Assembly (NCBI GenBank): GCA_900541855.1
Contig: UQLD01000016.1
Coordinates: 1 to 55,438, forward strand
Source of the DNA: an uncultured Collinsella sp.
GTDB lineage: Bacteria; Actinomycetota; Coriobacteriia; Coriobacteriales; Coriobacteriaceae
Reading direction: 5' to 3'
DNA: 55,438 nucleotides
The translations under genes were made by a program, and so were the position numbers. The notes beneath the pieces were generated by a model. The model saw only the letters and a program-made list of their open reading frames with translations, searched no databases and was not told where the DNA came from. This document shows positions 1 through 7,968 of this stretch, piece after piece (within the stretch, counting starts at the first letter, position 1; each line of letters opens with the position of its first letter).

Positions 1-478
1 GCAGCACCGCGCGCAGGCGGTTCTTGTCCCTGGTCGCGCAGGCGACGACGTGGTCGCGCTGCGACGAGAGGGCGCGGGCGGCCTCGAGGGCCTCGCCGCG
101 GCCCGGGACCCCCGACAGGGAGTCCGGCACGCCCAGGGCGGTCCGCGCGATCACCGCGGCGTCGCGCTCGTCGGTCTTGGCCTCGCCGGCGAACAGGCCC
201 GCGGCGCGGCTGGCGGCGAGCCCGGGCAGGTAGGCGACCCCGAGCCCCGCGGCGCGGGCCCGCCTCACGGCGAGGGACCCTATGTTGCGGAACTGGTCGA
301 CGACGACGAGCGTGCCGGCGGGCGCGGAGGCGAACAGCGCGTCGAGCTCGGCCTCCCTGTTGCGGACGGGGGCGCTGGCCAGCACCTCCCCGTCGCGGTC
401 GATCAGGCAGGCCCAGTGCGACGACTTGCCGACGTCCAGGCCGAGCACGGCCGCGGGTCTGGTGGATGGCGCTTTCAC
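1..478 (-). mobile_element. IS110-family transposase, N-terminal part (cut by window edge)
   Basis: This is the first 159 codons of a DEDD-type transposase/recombinase read on the minus strand from a GTG at 478; the rest lies outside the window. Residues 13-18 read GLDVGK, giving the first catalytic Asp (D15). The motif KTDERD at 101-106 supplies D103 and D106. This matches the spacing of the RuvC-like DEDD domain of IS110 enzymes (D, E, D, D at about 11, 60, 102, 105). The second acidic position is D61 (VVVDQF) rather than the usual Glu. The start is preceded on the minus strand by GGATACCACC, a modest ribosome site. A plus-strand reading frame over the same bases is only a GC-rich shadow. 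IS110 enzymes insert through a Holliday-junction-like intermediate guided by a bridge RNA. Whether this copy is complete cannot be seen here. Confidence 0.88.
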
Positions 479-720
479 GGTGGTATCCTTCCGGTAGTCG
501 TTCGACCGGATGGCCTCCCCCTCGGCACTCACATTACCAGCCGCGGCACCTGCCCGGCACTTTCCTATCAGCCGTCGGGGGCGGCGCGTCCCGCGCCGGC
601 AGCACCCAACTGGCCCTCTCGGGGGCAGGGACGTTCGGCCGTGCGCGGGCGCCCGGTCGGCGGCCCGTTCTGGGCGCGCCTCAATCGTAGCCCGAGACGG
701 TCCCGGGCTGACAATTTCGA
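479..720 (-). other. IS110 non-coding left end, possible bridge RNA locus
   Basis: About 240 bases of very GC-rich sequence without a convincing gene lie upstream of the transposase start. They end near 705-720, where base composition drops abruptly to AT-rich host-like sequence. In IS110 elements proper, the left end upstream of the recombinase gene encodes the structured bridge RNA. A hairpin is visible just upstream of the GTG (CCGGT, 9-base loop, ACCGG, about 492-510). The extent of the element and the presence of an RNA are inference; no target-binding or donor-binding loop was assigned. Confidence 0.45.
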
Positions 721-727
721 CTGTAAT

Positions 728-799
728 GGACGTTCTTAAACGACTAGTCATTCAAGAACGTCCCCAATGACTAGTCATTCAAGAACGTCCCCAATGACT
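728..799. repeat. Palindromic (REP-like) element with a 27-bp tandem duplication
   Basis: The unit GACTAGTCATTCAAGAACGT plus CCCCAAT (27 bp) occurs at 742-768 and again, identically, at 769-795. The arm GGACGTTCTT (729-738) is the inverted complement of AAGAACGTCC (754-763, repeated at 781-790). The junction of the two units forms the perfect palindrome AATGACTAGTCATT at 766-779. The same arm and loop sequence (GGACGTTCTTAAACGACT) occurs after ileS at 28479-28496, so this is a dispersed element. Nothing else was seen between 800 and the tRNA promoter at 827. Confidence 0.85.
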
Positions 800-826
800 G
801 GGTCGGAAAATTTCTTAAAAAAGTTC

Positions 827-854
827 TTGCCCTTCGCCCAATCGTCCGTATAAT
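827..854 (+). promoter_or_regulatory. Probable promoter of the tRNA-Asn gene
   Basis: TTGCCC at 827-832 and a perfect TATAAT at 849-854 are separated by 16 bp. Transcription would begin near 861, about 24 bases before the mature tRNA 5' end. Confidence 0.7.
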
Positions 855-884
855 AAACTTCGTTGCTTGAGAGCACGCACCTAT

Positions 885-959
885 TCCTCGGTAGCTCAAT
901 GGTAGAGCACGCGGCTGTTAACCGCGCTGTTGTAGGTTCGAGTCCTACCCGGGGAGCCA
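885..959 (+). tRNA. tRNA-Asn (anticodon GTT), CCA encoded
   Basis: A full cloverleaf can be drawn. The acceptor arm TCCTCGG (885-891) pairs with CCGGGGA (949-955). The D arm is GCTC/GAGC. The anticodon arm CGCGG/CCGCG encloses CTGTTAA with anticodon GTT at 917-919. The T arm GTAGG/CCTAC encloses TTCGAGT. Discriminator G956 is followed by an encoded CCA at 957-959. A promoter and a terminator flank it directly, so it is a single-gene transcription unit. Confidence 0.97.
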
Positions 960-965
960 GGTTTT

Positions 966-995
966 AAAACCCGTCGCTTATGCGGCGGGTTTTTT
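966..995 (+). terminator. Rho-independent terminator of tRNA-Asn
   Basis: Arms AAAACCCGTCGC (966-977) and GCGGCGGGTTTT (982-993) enclose the loop TTAT, followed by T residues to 995. Confidence 0.9.
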
Positions 996-1153
996 CATGC
1001 CGCGATCGCCTGTGGCGAACGTTGCCGTATCAACATTTCGTGTCGAGGATGTAATCGCGAACCCCGCCGCCTTAACATGGCGCGGTCGTTGTAAACTATT
1101 GGAATGATTGCTCCCACGACATGGTGCCGCGAGCACCAGAAAAGGAGATTCTT

Positions 1154-1510
1154 GTGTCTGAGACCATTAACGGCAGCCTGAGCGTCTCGAACGACGTTAT
1201 TGCCGATATTGCCGGTTATGCCGCGATGACGTGCTACGGCGTCGTCGGTATGGCTGAACAGCTGCAGGGCGCCGAGAGCGTGCGCCTGCTTGCCGGCCAG
1301 CGCCTCCGCAAGGGCGTGCTTGTTTCCGCCGACGAGAACGGCCTCACGGTCGACCTTCACGTCGTGCTCGAGAACGGCGTCAACATGAAGTCCGTCTGCC
1401 ACAATCTTTCGAGCTCCGTCGCCTTCACCCTGCAGGAGATCGCCCAGATCGATCCCGCCAGCCTTAAGATCGGCATTCACATCGACGCGCTCAAGAGCCG
1501 TCTGAACTAG
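1154..1510 (+). CDS. Asp23/Gls24 family protein (YloU-like)
   Basis: This 118-residue protein has the Asp23/Gls24 (DUF322) pattern: a central 'DIAGYAAMTCYGVVGMA' stretch, a hydrophobic 'VDLHVVLENGVNM' strand and a C-terminal amphipathic stretch. The family is linked to envelope stress and membrane lipid homeostasis; its biochemical activity is not settled. I start it at GTG 1154, because AAAGGAG (1141-1147) sits 6 bases upstream. The reading frame opens earlier at 1121, but that stretch has no family match. It is the first gene of the long run and lies 27 bases before fakA, the same pairing as yloU-yloV in Bacillus. A second Asp23-like gene lies at 47263. Confidence 0.9.
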   Translation: MSETINGSLSVSNDVIADIAGYAAMTCYGVVGMAEQLQGAESVRLLAGQRLRKGVLVSADENGLTVDLHVVLENGVNMKSVCHNLSSSVAFTLQEIAQIDPASLKIGIHIDALKSRLN

Positions 1511-1537
1511 CATCCGAATACGGAGATTTCATCACTT

Positions 1538-3199
1538 ATGATTGCAAAGACCATTCGCACCTGTTTTCCGATCGCTGCGGCTGCCGTTTCCGAAAAGGCC
1601 GAGGAGATCAACAAGCTCAACGTCTTCCCCGTACCCGACGGTGACACCGGCACCAACATGTCGCTCACGCTCGCCTCGGTGACCAAGGAGCTTTCCGCCC
1701 TTCCCGCCGATGCCGACATGGAGGCCATTGCCGGCGCCATTACCCACGGCTCCCTGATGGGTGCCCGCGGCAACTCCGGTGTCATTACCTCGCAGATTCT
1801 GCGTGGCGTGGCCGAGGGTCTCGTCTCTGCCGATGAGCCCGTTACGTCCGCCAATATCGCCTTCGCCTTCCGTCGTGCCGTCAAGGTTGCTTTCCAGGCT
1901 GTTCGTAAGCCCATCGAGGGCACGATCCTCACGGTCCTGCGTGATGTTTCGACCAAGGCAGATGAGTGCGAGAAGAAGAAGTTCTCTGCCGAGGATGCGC
2001 TCGACGCCATCGTCGTCGAGGCCTACCAGTCCGTCGCCCGCACGCCCGACCTGCTGCCCGTCCTCAAGGAGAACGGCGTGGTCGACTCCGGCGCCTTTGG
2101 CTTTGCCATCTTCTTGGAGAACTTTGTTGCCGCCGCCCTTGGCCGCAGCACCGTGGTCGAGGATTTCTCCGCTACGTTTGATTCCGCCGGCTCTGCACGC
2201 GACGCGGCTCTCGATCGCGTCGAAATTGAGGCCAACGACGACTGGGAGGGCTCTGAGTTCCGCTACTGCAACGAGTTCCTCTTTAAGGCCGACGCTCCGT
2301 TTGACGAGGACGAGTGCCTTAAGTTCCTGGGTTCCATGGGCGACTGCGAGCTGCTCGTGGGCGCTTATCCCGACTACAAGATCCACGTTCACTCCAACAC
2401 CCCTAACCTGGTGCTCGAGCACATGTTGCAACTCGGTCAGATCTATGAGGTCTTTATCCACAACATGGAGATGGAGGCCCACGACCGTACCGCTAAGATT
2501 CACGAGGACCAGGAGAAGGCCGCCGAGCCCGCGAAGGCCCTGGGCTTTGTCGCAGTTGCTGCCGGTTCCGGCGAGGCCGACATCCTCAAGTCCCTCGGCG
2601 TCGATGTGATCGTGTCGGGTGGCCAAACCATGAACCCCTCGACCGCCGACCTGCTGGGCGCCGTCGACCAGGTCAACGCGACCTCGGTCATCATCCTGCC
2701 CAACAACGGCAACATCCGCATGGCTGCCGAGGCCGCTGCCTCCGCCTGCACTGACAAGAAGGTCGCCGTCGTTCCCACCAAGACCGTCCCGCAGGCGTTC
2801 TCCGCGCTGTTCGCGGTCCTGCCCGATTCCGAGCTCGAGGATGCCGTTGCCGCTATGGTCGACGCCATCAGCGAGGTCCGCGATGGCGAGGTCACCCGTG
2901 CCGTGCGCGACTCCAGCGCCTCCGACGGCTCGCCGATTCATTCCGGTGACGTCATGGGTATCATCGCCGGCTCCATCGACGTGGTCGGCTCCGACGTGAA
3001 ACAGGTCACGCTCGACTGCATCAACCGCATGCAGGAGGAAGAGGAGGGCGACGCGCTGACGATTCTGGCCGGTGAGGAGCTGTCTGACGAGGCCTTCCAG
3101 GAGATCGTCGACGCTATCGAGGAGGCTCAGCCCGATCTGGAGATCGACGCCCATCGTGGCGAGCAGCCGCTCTATCCCGTGATCTTCTCGATCGAGTAG
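1538..3199 (+). CDS. fakA: DAK2-domain protein, fatty acid kinase catalytic subunit FakA/YloV
   Basis: This is a 553-residue protein of the usual family length. The N-terminal DhaL-like nucleotide-binding domain carries the hallmark 'NVFPVPDGDTGTNM' near residues 28-41, whose Asp residues bind Mg-ATP. A C-terminal FakA domain contains 'SGGQTMNPSTADL'. In studied bacteria FakA phosphorylates fatty acids bound to a DegV-type partner (FakB), and the acyl-phosphate feeds PlsX/PlsY phospholipid synthesis; plsX is present at 7969. No fakB is visible in this window. The ATG at 1538 has only a distant GGAG upstream. Downstream recG begins 9 bases after the stop, so co-transcription is likely. Confidence 0.92.
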   Translation: MIAKTIRTCFPIAAAAVSEKAEEINKLNVFPVPDGDTGTNMSLTLASVTKELSALPADADMEAIAGAITHGSLMGARGNSGVITSQILRGVAEGLVSADEPVTSANIAFAFRRAVKVAFQAVRKPIEGTILTVLRDVSTKADECEKKKFSAEDALDAIVVEAYQSVARTPDLLPVLKENGVVDSGAFGFAIFLENFVAAALGRSTVVEDFSATFDSAGSARDAALDRVEIEANDDWEGSEFRYCNEFLFKADAPFDEDECLKFLGSMGDCELLVGAYPDYKIHVHSNTPNLVLEHMLQLGQIYEVFIHNMEMEAHDRTAKIHEDQEKAAEPAKALGFVAVAAGSGEADILKSLGVDVIVSGGQTMNPSTADLLGAVDQVNATSVIILPNNGNIRMAAEAAASACTDKKVAVVPTKTVPQAFSALFAVLPDSELEDAVAAMVDAISEVRDGEVTRAVRDSSASDGSPIHSGDVMGIIAGSIDVVGSDVKQVTLDCINRMQEEEEGDALTILAGEELSDEAFQEIVDAIEEAQPDLEIDAHRGEQPLYPVIFSIE

Positions 3200-3208
3200 G
3201 CTCTGCCT

Positions 3209-5386
3209 ATGTCCGAGCTGTGCTCCGTGCCGCGCGTCTCGGAGCGCTTTGCCCAGAGCAATGCGCTCGACGAGGATATCGCGCGACTCAAATATGTTTC
3301 GGGTAAACGTGAGGAGGCCCTTCGCCGTCTGGGAATTCGGACGGTGGGGGACCTCCTTCTCCATATTCCTCATCGCTACCTGGACTTCACTCGCTCGTGG
3401 TCCATCGAGATGGCGCCCATCGGTACCGTGTGCACCATCATCGCCACGGTCGATCGTATTGTTCAAAAGCAGCCCCGTCCGCGTATGCAGGTGACTGAGG
3501 TCTCGCTCGTGGACGAGACGGGCGTGCTGCAAGTCGCCTTTTTCCGTCAGCCTTGGATTGCCCAACAGCTTAAGCAGGGCGACCGCCTGGCCGTGATGGG
3601 CAAGGTCGAGTTTGCCTACGGTTTTAAGCAGATGGCCTCGCCTCACTTTGAAAAGCTCGAGGACGGGCGCGCCGCCGGCACCATTTTGCCGGTTCACTAC
3701 GTAAGTGACGGCGTGAGTCAGGCATGGATGCGCCGTATCGTGAGCGGTGCGCTTGAAGTGGTCGCCAATCCGTTCGACCCCATTCCCGCGCCGCTGCGCG
3801 CAAAGCGCAAGCTCATGAGCAATGCCCGTGCCTTGCGCTCGATCCACTTTCCCTCGAGCATGGCCGAGCGCGATATCGCACGTCGGCGTCTTGCCTACGA
3901 GGAGTGTCTCTGCTTGCAGCTCGCGCTGCGTTTGCGCAACGATGGCGGTATGGTCGACGTAGTGCCTTATGCGCATGACGCGGGCGAGCATTTGGCTGCG
4001 CTTAAACAGGCCCTGCCGTTTTCGCTGAGCGACGAGCAGGATGCTGCATTTCAAGACATTCTGCATGACATGTGCGATGGTGGTCGTGTGATGAACCGTC
4101 TGCTGCTGGGCGACGTCGGTACCGGTAAGACCGCCGTTGCCGCCTGCGCGTTGGCGGTTGCGGCCGATAGCGGCACCCAGGCGTGCGTTATGGCGCCCAC
4201 GGGCGTGCTGGCGCGTCAATATGCCGATAAGACCGGCCCCTTGCTCTCGCAGGCTGGCATGACCTGGGCGCTCCTGACGGGCGCCACGCCGGCGGCCGAG
4301 CGTGAGCAGATTCATGCGCGGCTCCAGTCTGGCGAGCTCGACGTGCTCTTTGGTACCCATGCGGTGCTTTCGGAGAACGTCACGTTCAAGCATTTGTCGC
4401 TTGTGGTGATCGACGAGCAGCACCGCTTTGGCGTGGGCCAGCGTAACGCTCTACGCGCAAAAGGCCCGGGTGCCGACTTGTTGGTCATGACTGCCACGCC
4501 GATCCCGCGCACGCTGGCGCTTTCGGTGTACGGCGACCTGGATACGAGCATCATCCGCCATCGTCCCGTTCCGGGTGCCGGCGTGACGACGCGCGTCCTC
4601 ACCGAGTCGAGTCGCGACCTGGCCTATGGCGCCATTCGCGAGGCGCACGATAAGGGGCAGCAAGCCTACGTGATCTGTCCGCTCGTGGAGCCGAGCGATT
4701 CGGCCGATGAGCTCGAAGACGTACCCGGCATCGCTCGCGACGACGAAGGCCGCGTGACCGTGCCTGTGCCGCTGCACGATACGGCAACCGAGCTCGACCG
4801 ACTGCGCCTTGCGTTGCCGGGGCTTACCATCGAGCGTCTTCATGGCCGCATGCCGGCGGGGGAGAAGGACCGGGTCATCGATGCCTTTAAGCGTGGCGAG
4901 ATCGATGTGCTCGTCTCGACCACGGTGGTCGAGGTGGGCGTCGACGTGCCCAATGCCACCGTCATGGTCATCGAGAATGGCGAGCGCTTTGGCTTGGCGG
5001 CCTTGCACCAGCTGCGCGGGCGCGTAGGCCGCGGCAGCGTGTCGGGTACGTGCCTGGTCATGACGCACTCCAAGGGCAACGGCGGCGCGTCGGCGGCACA
5101 AGACCGCCTCCAGTCGCTCGAGAAGACCTCGGACGGCTTTACGCTCGCCCAGATGGACCTGCGTCTGCGCCACGAGGGTGAAATCCTGGGTTACCGCCAG
5201 CATGGCGGCGTGACCTTGCGCTTTGTTGACCTCGATGCCGACGAGGAATTGATCGAGTGGGCACATTTGGACGCGGTCGAGCTCTTGCGGTATGCTTGCA
5301 ACCTTGACTCCGTGGCGACGCGCCCTCTGCGCGATGCGGTCGCCACGCGGTATCGACACATCTTTAAGGAGGTCAGCGGAGGATGA
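3209..5386 (+). CDS. recG: ATP-dependent DNA helicase RecG
   Basis: This 725-residue protein has the RecG plan. An N-terminal wedge/OB region ('LLLHIPHRYLDF', then 'LVDETGVLQVAFFRQPW') is followed by a superfamily 2 helicase core. That core has Walker A 'GDVGTGKT' near residue 307, the DEQH box 'VIDEQHRFGVGQR', 'TATPIPRT' and motif VI 'QLRGRVGRG'. The C-terminal TRG-type segment contains 'GEILGYRQHGG'. RecG remodels stalled replication forks and branched recombination intermediates. The start at ATG 3209 has no strong ribosome site, and translation may be coupled to fakA. The stop overlaps rsmD by 4 bases (ATGA). Confidence 0.96.
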   Translation: MSELCSVPRVSERFAQSNALDEDIARLKYVSGKREEALRRLGIRTVGDLLLHIPHRYLDFTRSWSIEMAPIGTVCTIIATVDRIVQKQPRPRMQVTEVSLVDETGVLQVAFFRQPWIAQQLKQGDRLAVMGKVEFAYGFKQMASPHFEKLEDGRAAGTILPVHYVSDGVSQAWMRRIVSGALEVVANPFDPIPAPLRAKRKLMSNARALRSIHFPSSMAERDIARRRLAYEECLCLQLALRLRNDGGMVDVVPYAHDAGEHLAALKQALPFSLSDEQDAAFQDILHDMCDGGRVMNRLLLGDVGTGKTAVAACALAVAADSGTQACVMAPTGVLARQYADKTGPLLSQAGMTWALLTGATPAAEREQIHARLQSGELDVLFGTHAVLSENVTFKHLSLVVIDEQHRFGVGQRNALRAKGPGADLLVMTATPIPRTLALSVYGDLDTSIIRHRPVPGAGVTTRVLTESSRDLAYGAIREAHDKGQQAYVICPLVEPSDSADELEDVPGIARDDEGRVTVPVPLHDTATELDRLRLALPGLTIERLHGRMPAGEKDRVIDAFKRGEIDVLVSTTVVEVGVDVPNATVMVIENGERFGLAALHQLRGRVGRGSVSGTCLVMTHSKGNGGASAAQDRLQSLEKTSDGFTLAQMDLRLRHEGEILGYRQHGGVTLRFVDLDADEELIEWAHLDAVELLRYACNLDSVATRPLRDAVATRYRHIFKEVSGG

Positions 5387-6027
5387 GAATCATCGGAGGC
5401 GAATGGCGCGGTCGTAAGATCGAGGAGCCCCGTGGTCGAGATGTCACCCGCCCCACGACCGATCGCGTTCGCGAGGCGTGCGCATCTATGGTCATGTCGG
5501 CATTCGACTTCGATCTGGACGAGGTCCGCGTGCTGGATGCCTTTGGCGGCTCCGGCGCCTTGGGCATCGAGATGCTCTCGCGTGGTGCCCGCTCGCTCAC
5601 CACGTTCGAGATCGATCGCAACGCTGCTCGTCTGATTACCAAGAATATCGAGTCGCTGTGCCGTGACCGTGCGCGTTGGCGCGTGGTGACGGGTGACGTG
5701 CTGGCAAGCGCTTCGCGCGGCCGCGTGCCAGGCGGTCCCTTTGACCTGGTTCTGCTCGACCCGCCCTATGCTTTTGGCGCCGAGCCGGTCGAGGAGCTGC
5801 TGCAAAACCTAGCTCAGCAAGGCTTGCTGGCGCAGGGCGCCTACGCACTCTTTGAGCACGCCGCGGCCGATACGGGCGCTCACCCGACCGGTTTTGAGAC
5901 CGTGCGCGAGAAGCGCTACGGCATAACTTCGGTTGACTTGCTGCGCTGGTCGGCCACGAACGAGGCTGGCAATGCCGGCGACAGCGACCATGACGATGAT
6001 TCGCTTTTGGAGGACGCCCATGAATGA
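5383..6027 (+). CDS. rsmD: 16S rRNA (guanine(966)-N(2))-methyltransferase RsmD
   Basis: This 214-residue protein opens with 'MRIIGGEWRGRKI', followed by the SAM-binding 'VLDAFGGSGALGIEMLSRG' and the catalytic 'LLDPPYAF' (DPPY motif of N2/N6 methyltransferases). RsmD methylates G966 of 16S rRNA in the assembled 30S head. It starts within the recG stop (ATGA) and ends 8 bases inside coaD, which indicates translational coupling. The last 30 residues are acidic and not conserved. The rsmD-coaD pair is widespread in bacteria and supports both calls. Confidence 0.95.
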   Translation: MRIIGGEWRGRKIEEPRGRDVTRPTTDRVREACASMVMSAFDFDLDEVRVLDAFGGSGALGIEMLSRGARSLTTFEIDRNAARLITKNIESLCRDRARWRVVTGDVLASASRGRVPGGPFDLVLLDPPYAFGAEPVEELLQNLAQQGLLAQGAYALFEHAAADTGAHPTGFETVREKRYGITSVDLLRWSATNEAGNAGDSDHDDDSLLEDAHE

Positions 6028-6517
6028 CACCATCAACCGCGTGATTGTCCCGGGCACCTTCGATCCCATAACGTTTGGCCATATCGACGTCATCCGCCGC
6101 GCCCGCCGCATCTTTCCCAGCGTGATCGTTGCCGTTGCCGAGTCGCAGGGAAAAAACGGCGTCGGCACCACGTTTAGGCTCGACGAGCGCGTGGCGCTGG
6201 CCCGTGAGGCGCTCGGCGATATTGACGGCGTCGAGGTGCTGCCCTTCACCGGCCTCTTGGTCGATTTTGCCCGCGAACAGGGAGCAGGAGCCGTGGTCAA
6301 GGGCCTGCGTGCCATGACCGACTTTGAGTACGAGCTGCAGCAGGCCGACCTCAACTACCGCCTGGATAACGAGTTGGAGTCCATCTTTGTCATGAGTGCG
6401 CCGCAGTACGGCTATATCTCGAGCTCGGTGGTTCGCCAGATTGCCTCGCTCGGTAGCGACGTCTCTAATTTTGTTCCGTCTAATGTGGTCAAGGCGCTCA
6501 AACATCGCTTTTCGTGA
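6020..6517 (+). CDS. coaD: Phosphopantetheine adenylyltransferase CoaD
   Basis: The 165-residue protein has the nucleotidyltransferase signature 'GTFDPITFGHIDVIRRA' (T/HxGH) and the C-terminal 'YISSSVVRQIASLGSDVSNFVP'-type stretch with the ISSS motif. It transfers AMP from ATP to 4'-phosphopantetheine, the penultimate step of coenzyme A synthesis. The frame opens upstream at 5933, but the ATG at 6020 has GGAGG (6009-6013) at good spacing and begins exactly at the conserved N terminus. It overlaps rsmD by 8 bases. Confidence 0.95.
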   Translation: MNDTINRVIVPGTFDPITFGHIDVIRRARRIFPSVIVAVAESQGKNGVGTTFRLDERVALAREALGDIDGVEVLPFTGLLVDFAREQGAGAVVKGLRAMTDFEYELQQADLNYRLDNELESIFVMSAPQYGYISSSVVRQIASLGSDVSNFVPSNVVKALKHRFS

Positions 6518-6585
6518 CGTTTTTTAATGCCTGGTGGCATGTGGTAAACTAACACGATGATATGTTACCTATGAAAGGAGACCGG

Positions 6586-7083
6586 ATGCCGGGCGAGAAT
6601 TTTCCTGGCGACAGGATCGTGAGTCTTGTCGACGAGCTCGAGGGGCTCATCGAAGAGGCTAAGACGCCGTTCGGCAAGAACGCCCAGATGAAGGTTATCG
6701 ACGCCGACGTCTTCTTTAACATCCTCGACGAGATCCGCATGAGCTATCCCGAGGAATGGCAGAAGTCCCGCCGTATCCTCAAGGAGCGCGAGGAGCTTAT
6801 GGCTTCCGCCGCCGCTCAGGCCGATTCCATCATCGCCGATGCTCAGCAGCAGGCCCTCACCATTGCCGGTGAGCAAGAGATCGTCCGCTTAGCGCAACAG
6901 CAGGCCGACGATATCCGCGACCGTGCCCAGCAGTATGAGCGCGAGACGCGCTATGCCGCCGAGGACTACGCCGAGCAGGTCTTTACGCACCTCGAGGAGA
7001 ACCTCAAGAGCCTGACCGGCACCGTCACCCGTTGCCGTCAGCAGCTCAACGAGGGTGCCGCCCAGCAGAATGGTCAGTGGTAA
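6586..7083 (+). CDS. SepIVA/DivIVA-like coiled-coil protein
   Basis: A 165-residue hydrophilic protein, mostly predicted helix, with long heptad-like runs rich in Ala, Gln and Glu between residues 60 and 155 ('REELMASAAAQADSII', 'AQQQADDIRDRAQQYERE'). It resembles the actinobacterial SepIVA family, a DivIVA-related septation factor that is often labelled 'ATPase' in annotations. Context agrees: in mycobacteria sepIVA, a DUF177 gene and rnc are neighbours, and here yceD-like and rnc follow. The start at ATG 6586 follows AAAGGAG (6574-6580). A role in cell division or envelope growth is inference. The stop overlaps the next start by one base (TAATG). Confidence 0.75.
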   Translation: MPGENFPGDRIVSLVDELEGLIEEAKTPFGKNAQMKVIDADVFFNILDEIRMSYPEEWQKSRRILKEREELMASAAAQADSIIADAQQQALTIAGEQEIVRLAQQQADDIRDRAQQYERETRYAAEDYAEQVFTHLEENLKSLTGTVTRCRQQLNEGAAQQNGQW

Positions 7084-7637
7084 TGGCTGAGTTCCCGAGC
7101 GTTACCGTCGATCTTTCCGAACAGCTCGAGTTTCCCGGAGACTCGTATCCGCTGACCGGCAAGGTCGATGTCGCCGCCTATACGGTGGGCGAGAAGGAGT
7201 ACCAGCTGCAGGACGGCATTGACTACGACGTGGTCTTTACCAATGCCGGCACCGGCGTTCTGCTCTCGGGCATGGTCCGCGCCCACGCCACCGGCGAGTG
7301 CGACCGCTGCTTGGAGCCCGCTTCGTTTGATATCGCCGGTGAGATTGAGGAATTCTATCTCTTTAACGAGCCCGAGGACCCCGAGGCCTACGAAGACGGC
7401 TACGAGCTGCTGGGCGAGGATCGCATCGTCGATCTGGGCGAGCCCATCAACGACGCGGTCGTCATGGACACGCCGTTCGTTGTCCTGTGCAAGCCCGATT
7501 GTCGCGGCCTGTGCCCCACCTGCGGCATCAATCTCAACGTCGAGCAATGCGATTGCGCCGCTCAAGCAGAGGCCGAATGGGCCGCTGCCACGGAAAATCC
7601 ATTTGCAGCATTGAAGAATCTCAAGCTTGACGAGTAA
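7083..7637 (+). CDS. YceD/DUF177 family protein
   Basis: This 184-residue protein carries the DUF177 pattern: 'GECDRCLEP' near residues 72-80, then a C-terminal Cys-rich segment 'CKPDCRGLCPTCG' followed by 'QCDC' that may bind a metal. The family is almost always next to rpmF, as here, and has been linked to 23S rRNA and 50S subunit maturation; the mechanism is unresolved. The ATG at 7083 overlaps the stop of the preceding gene (TAATG), so the two are translationally coupled. The frame also opens upstream at 7032, but the coupled start fits the family N terminus. Confidence 0.9.
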   Translation: MAEFPSVTVDLSEQLEFPGDSYPLTGKVDVAAYTVGEKEYQLQDGIDYDVVFTNAGTGVLLSGMVRAHATGECDRCLEPASFDIAGEIEEFYLFNEPEDPEAYEDGYELLGEDRIVDLGEPINDAVVMDTPFVVLCKPDCRGLCPTCGINLNVEQCDCAAQAEAEWAAATENPFAALKNLKLDE

Positions 7638-7701
7638 AACTGTGGTAGTATCGCTACTTGCGCGTAATCGCCACACTGGATAGTTCATAAGGAAGGTCAC
7701 T

Positions 7702-7881
7702 ATGCCCGTACCTAAACAAAAGCAGGGTCGTATCCGCACTCACACCCGCCGTTCCGCCAACATGAAGATCTCGGCTGCGGCTCAGTCCACGTGCCCCCGT
7801 TGCGGCGCTGTCAAGCTCCCGCACCACGTGTGCCCCAGCTGCGGTTTCTACAAGGACCGCGAGGTTATCGTTACCGAGTAA
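7702..7881 (+). CDS. rpmF: 50S ribosomal protein L32
   Basis: The 59-residue basic protein starts MPVPKQKQGRIRTHTRRS and has a zinc-ribbon with two CxxC pairs ('CPRCG' and 'CPSCG'), so it is the Cys-containing, zinc-binding (C+) form of L32. A good ribosome site (AAGGAAGG) precedes ATG 7702. A hairpin terminator follows at 7922, so most transcripts probably end before plsX. Confidence 0.97.
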   Translation: MPVPKQKQGRIRTHTRRSANMKISAAAQSTCPRCGAVKLPHHVCPSCGFYKDREVIVTE

Positions 7882-7921
7882 CTGTATACTCTGGATGCGA
7901 TGCCGTTCCAACTGGAACCAC

Positions 7922-7951
7922 AATGGCCGGCTCAATGAGTCGGCCATTTTT
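7922..7951 (+). terminator. Terminator between rpmF and plsX
   Basis: ATGGCCG (7923-7929) pairs with CGGCCAT (7941-7947) around an 11-base loop and is followed by TTTTT. It separates the rpmF unit from plsX, or attenuates read-through into it. Confidence 0.8.
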
Positions 7952-7968
7952 GTATAAGGAGCATGTAT

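Noticed and set aside
50..739. A 229-codon plus-strand frame across the IS110 end
   Set aside because: It is a mirror of the transposase on the GC-rich opposite strand; its product is Gly/Arg-rich with no family pattern, while the minus strand shows the DEDD motifs.
742..799. A CRISPR array start
   Set aside because: Two directly abutting 27-bp copies without spacers and no cas genes; it is a tandem duplication of a palindromic element.
1..1000. A genomic island integrated at tRNA-Asn
   Set aside because: The tRNA is intact with its own terminator, and no integrase or repeat of the tRNA 3' end is seen in the window. Only an IS110 fragment lies upstream.
1532..4423. A 963-codon minus-strand frame opposite fakA and recG
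   Set aside because: Long antisense frames arise from codon bias in high-GC genes. It has no start signal or recognisable domain, and both plus-strand genes are clear.
5933..6019. N-terminal extension of CoaD
   Set aside because: The extension lies inside rsmD and lacks family similarity; GGAGG and ATG 6020 begin the conserved protein.
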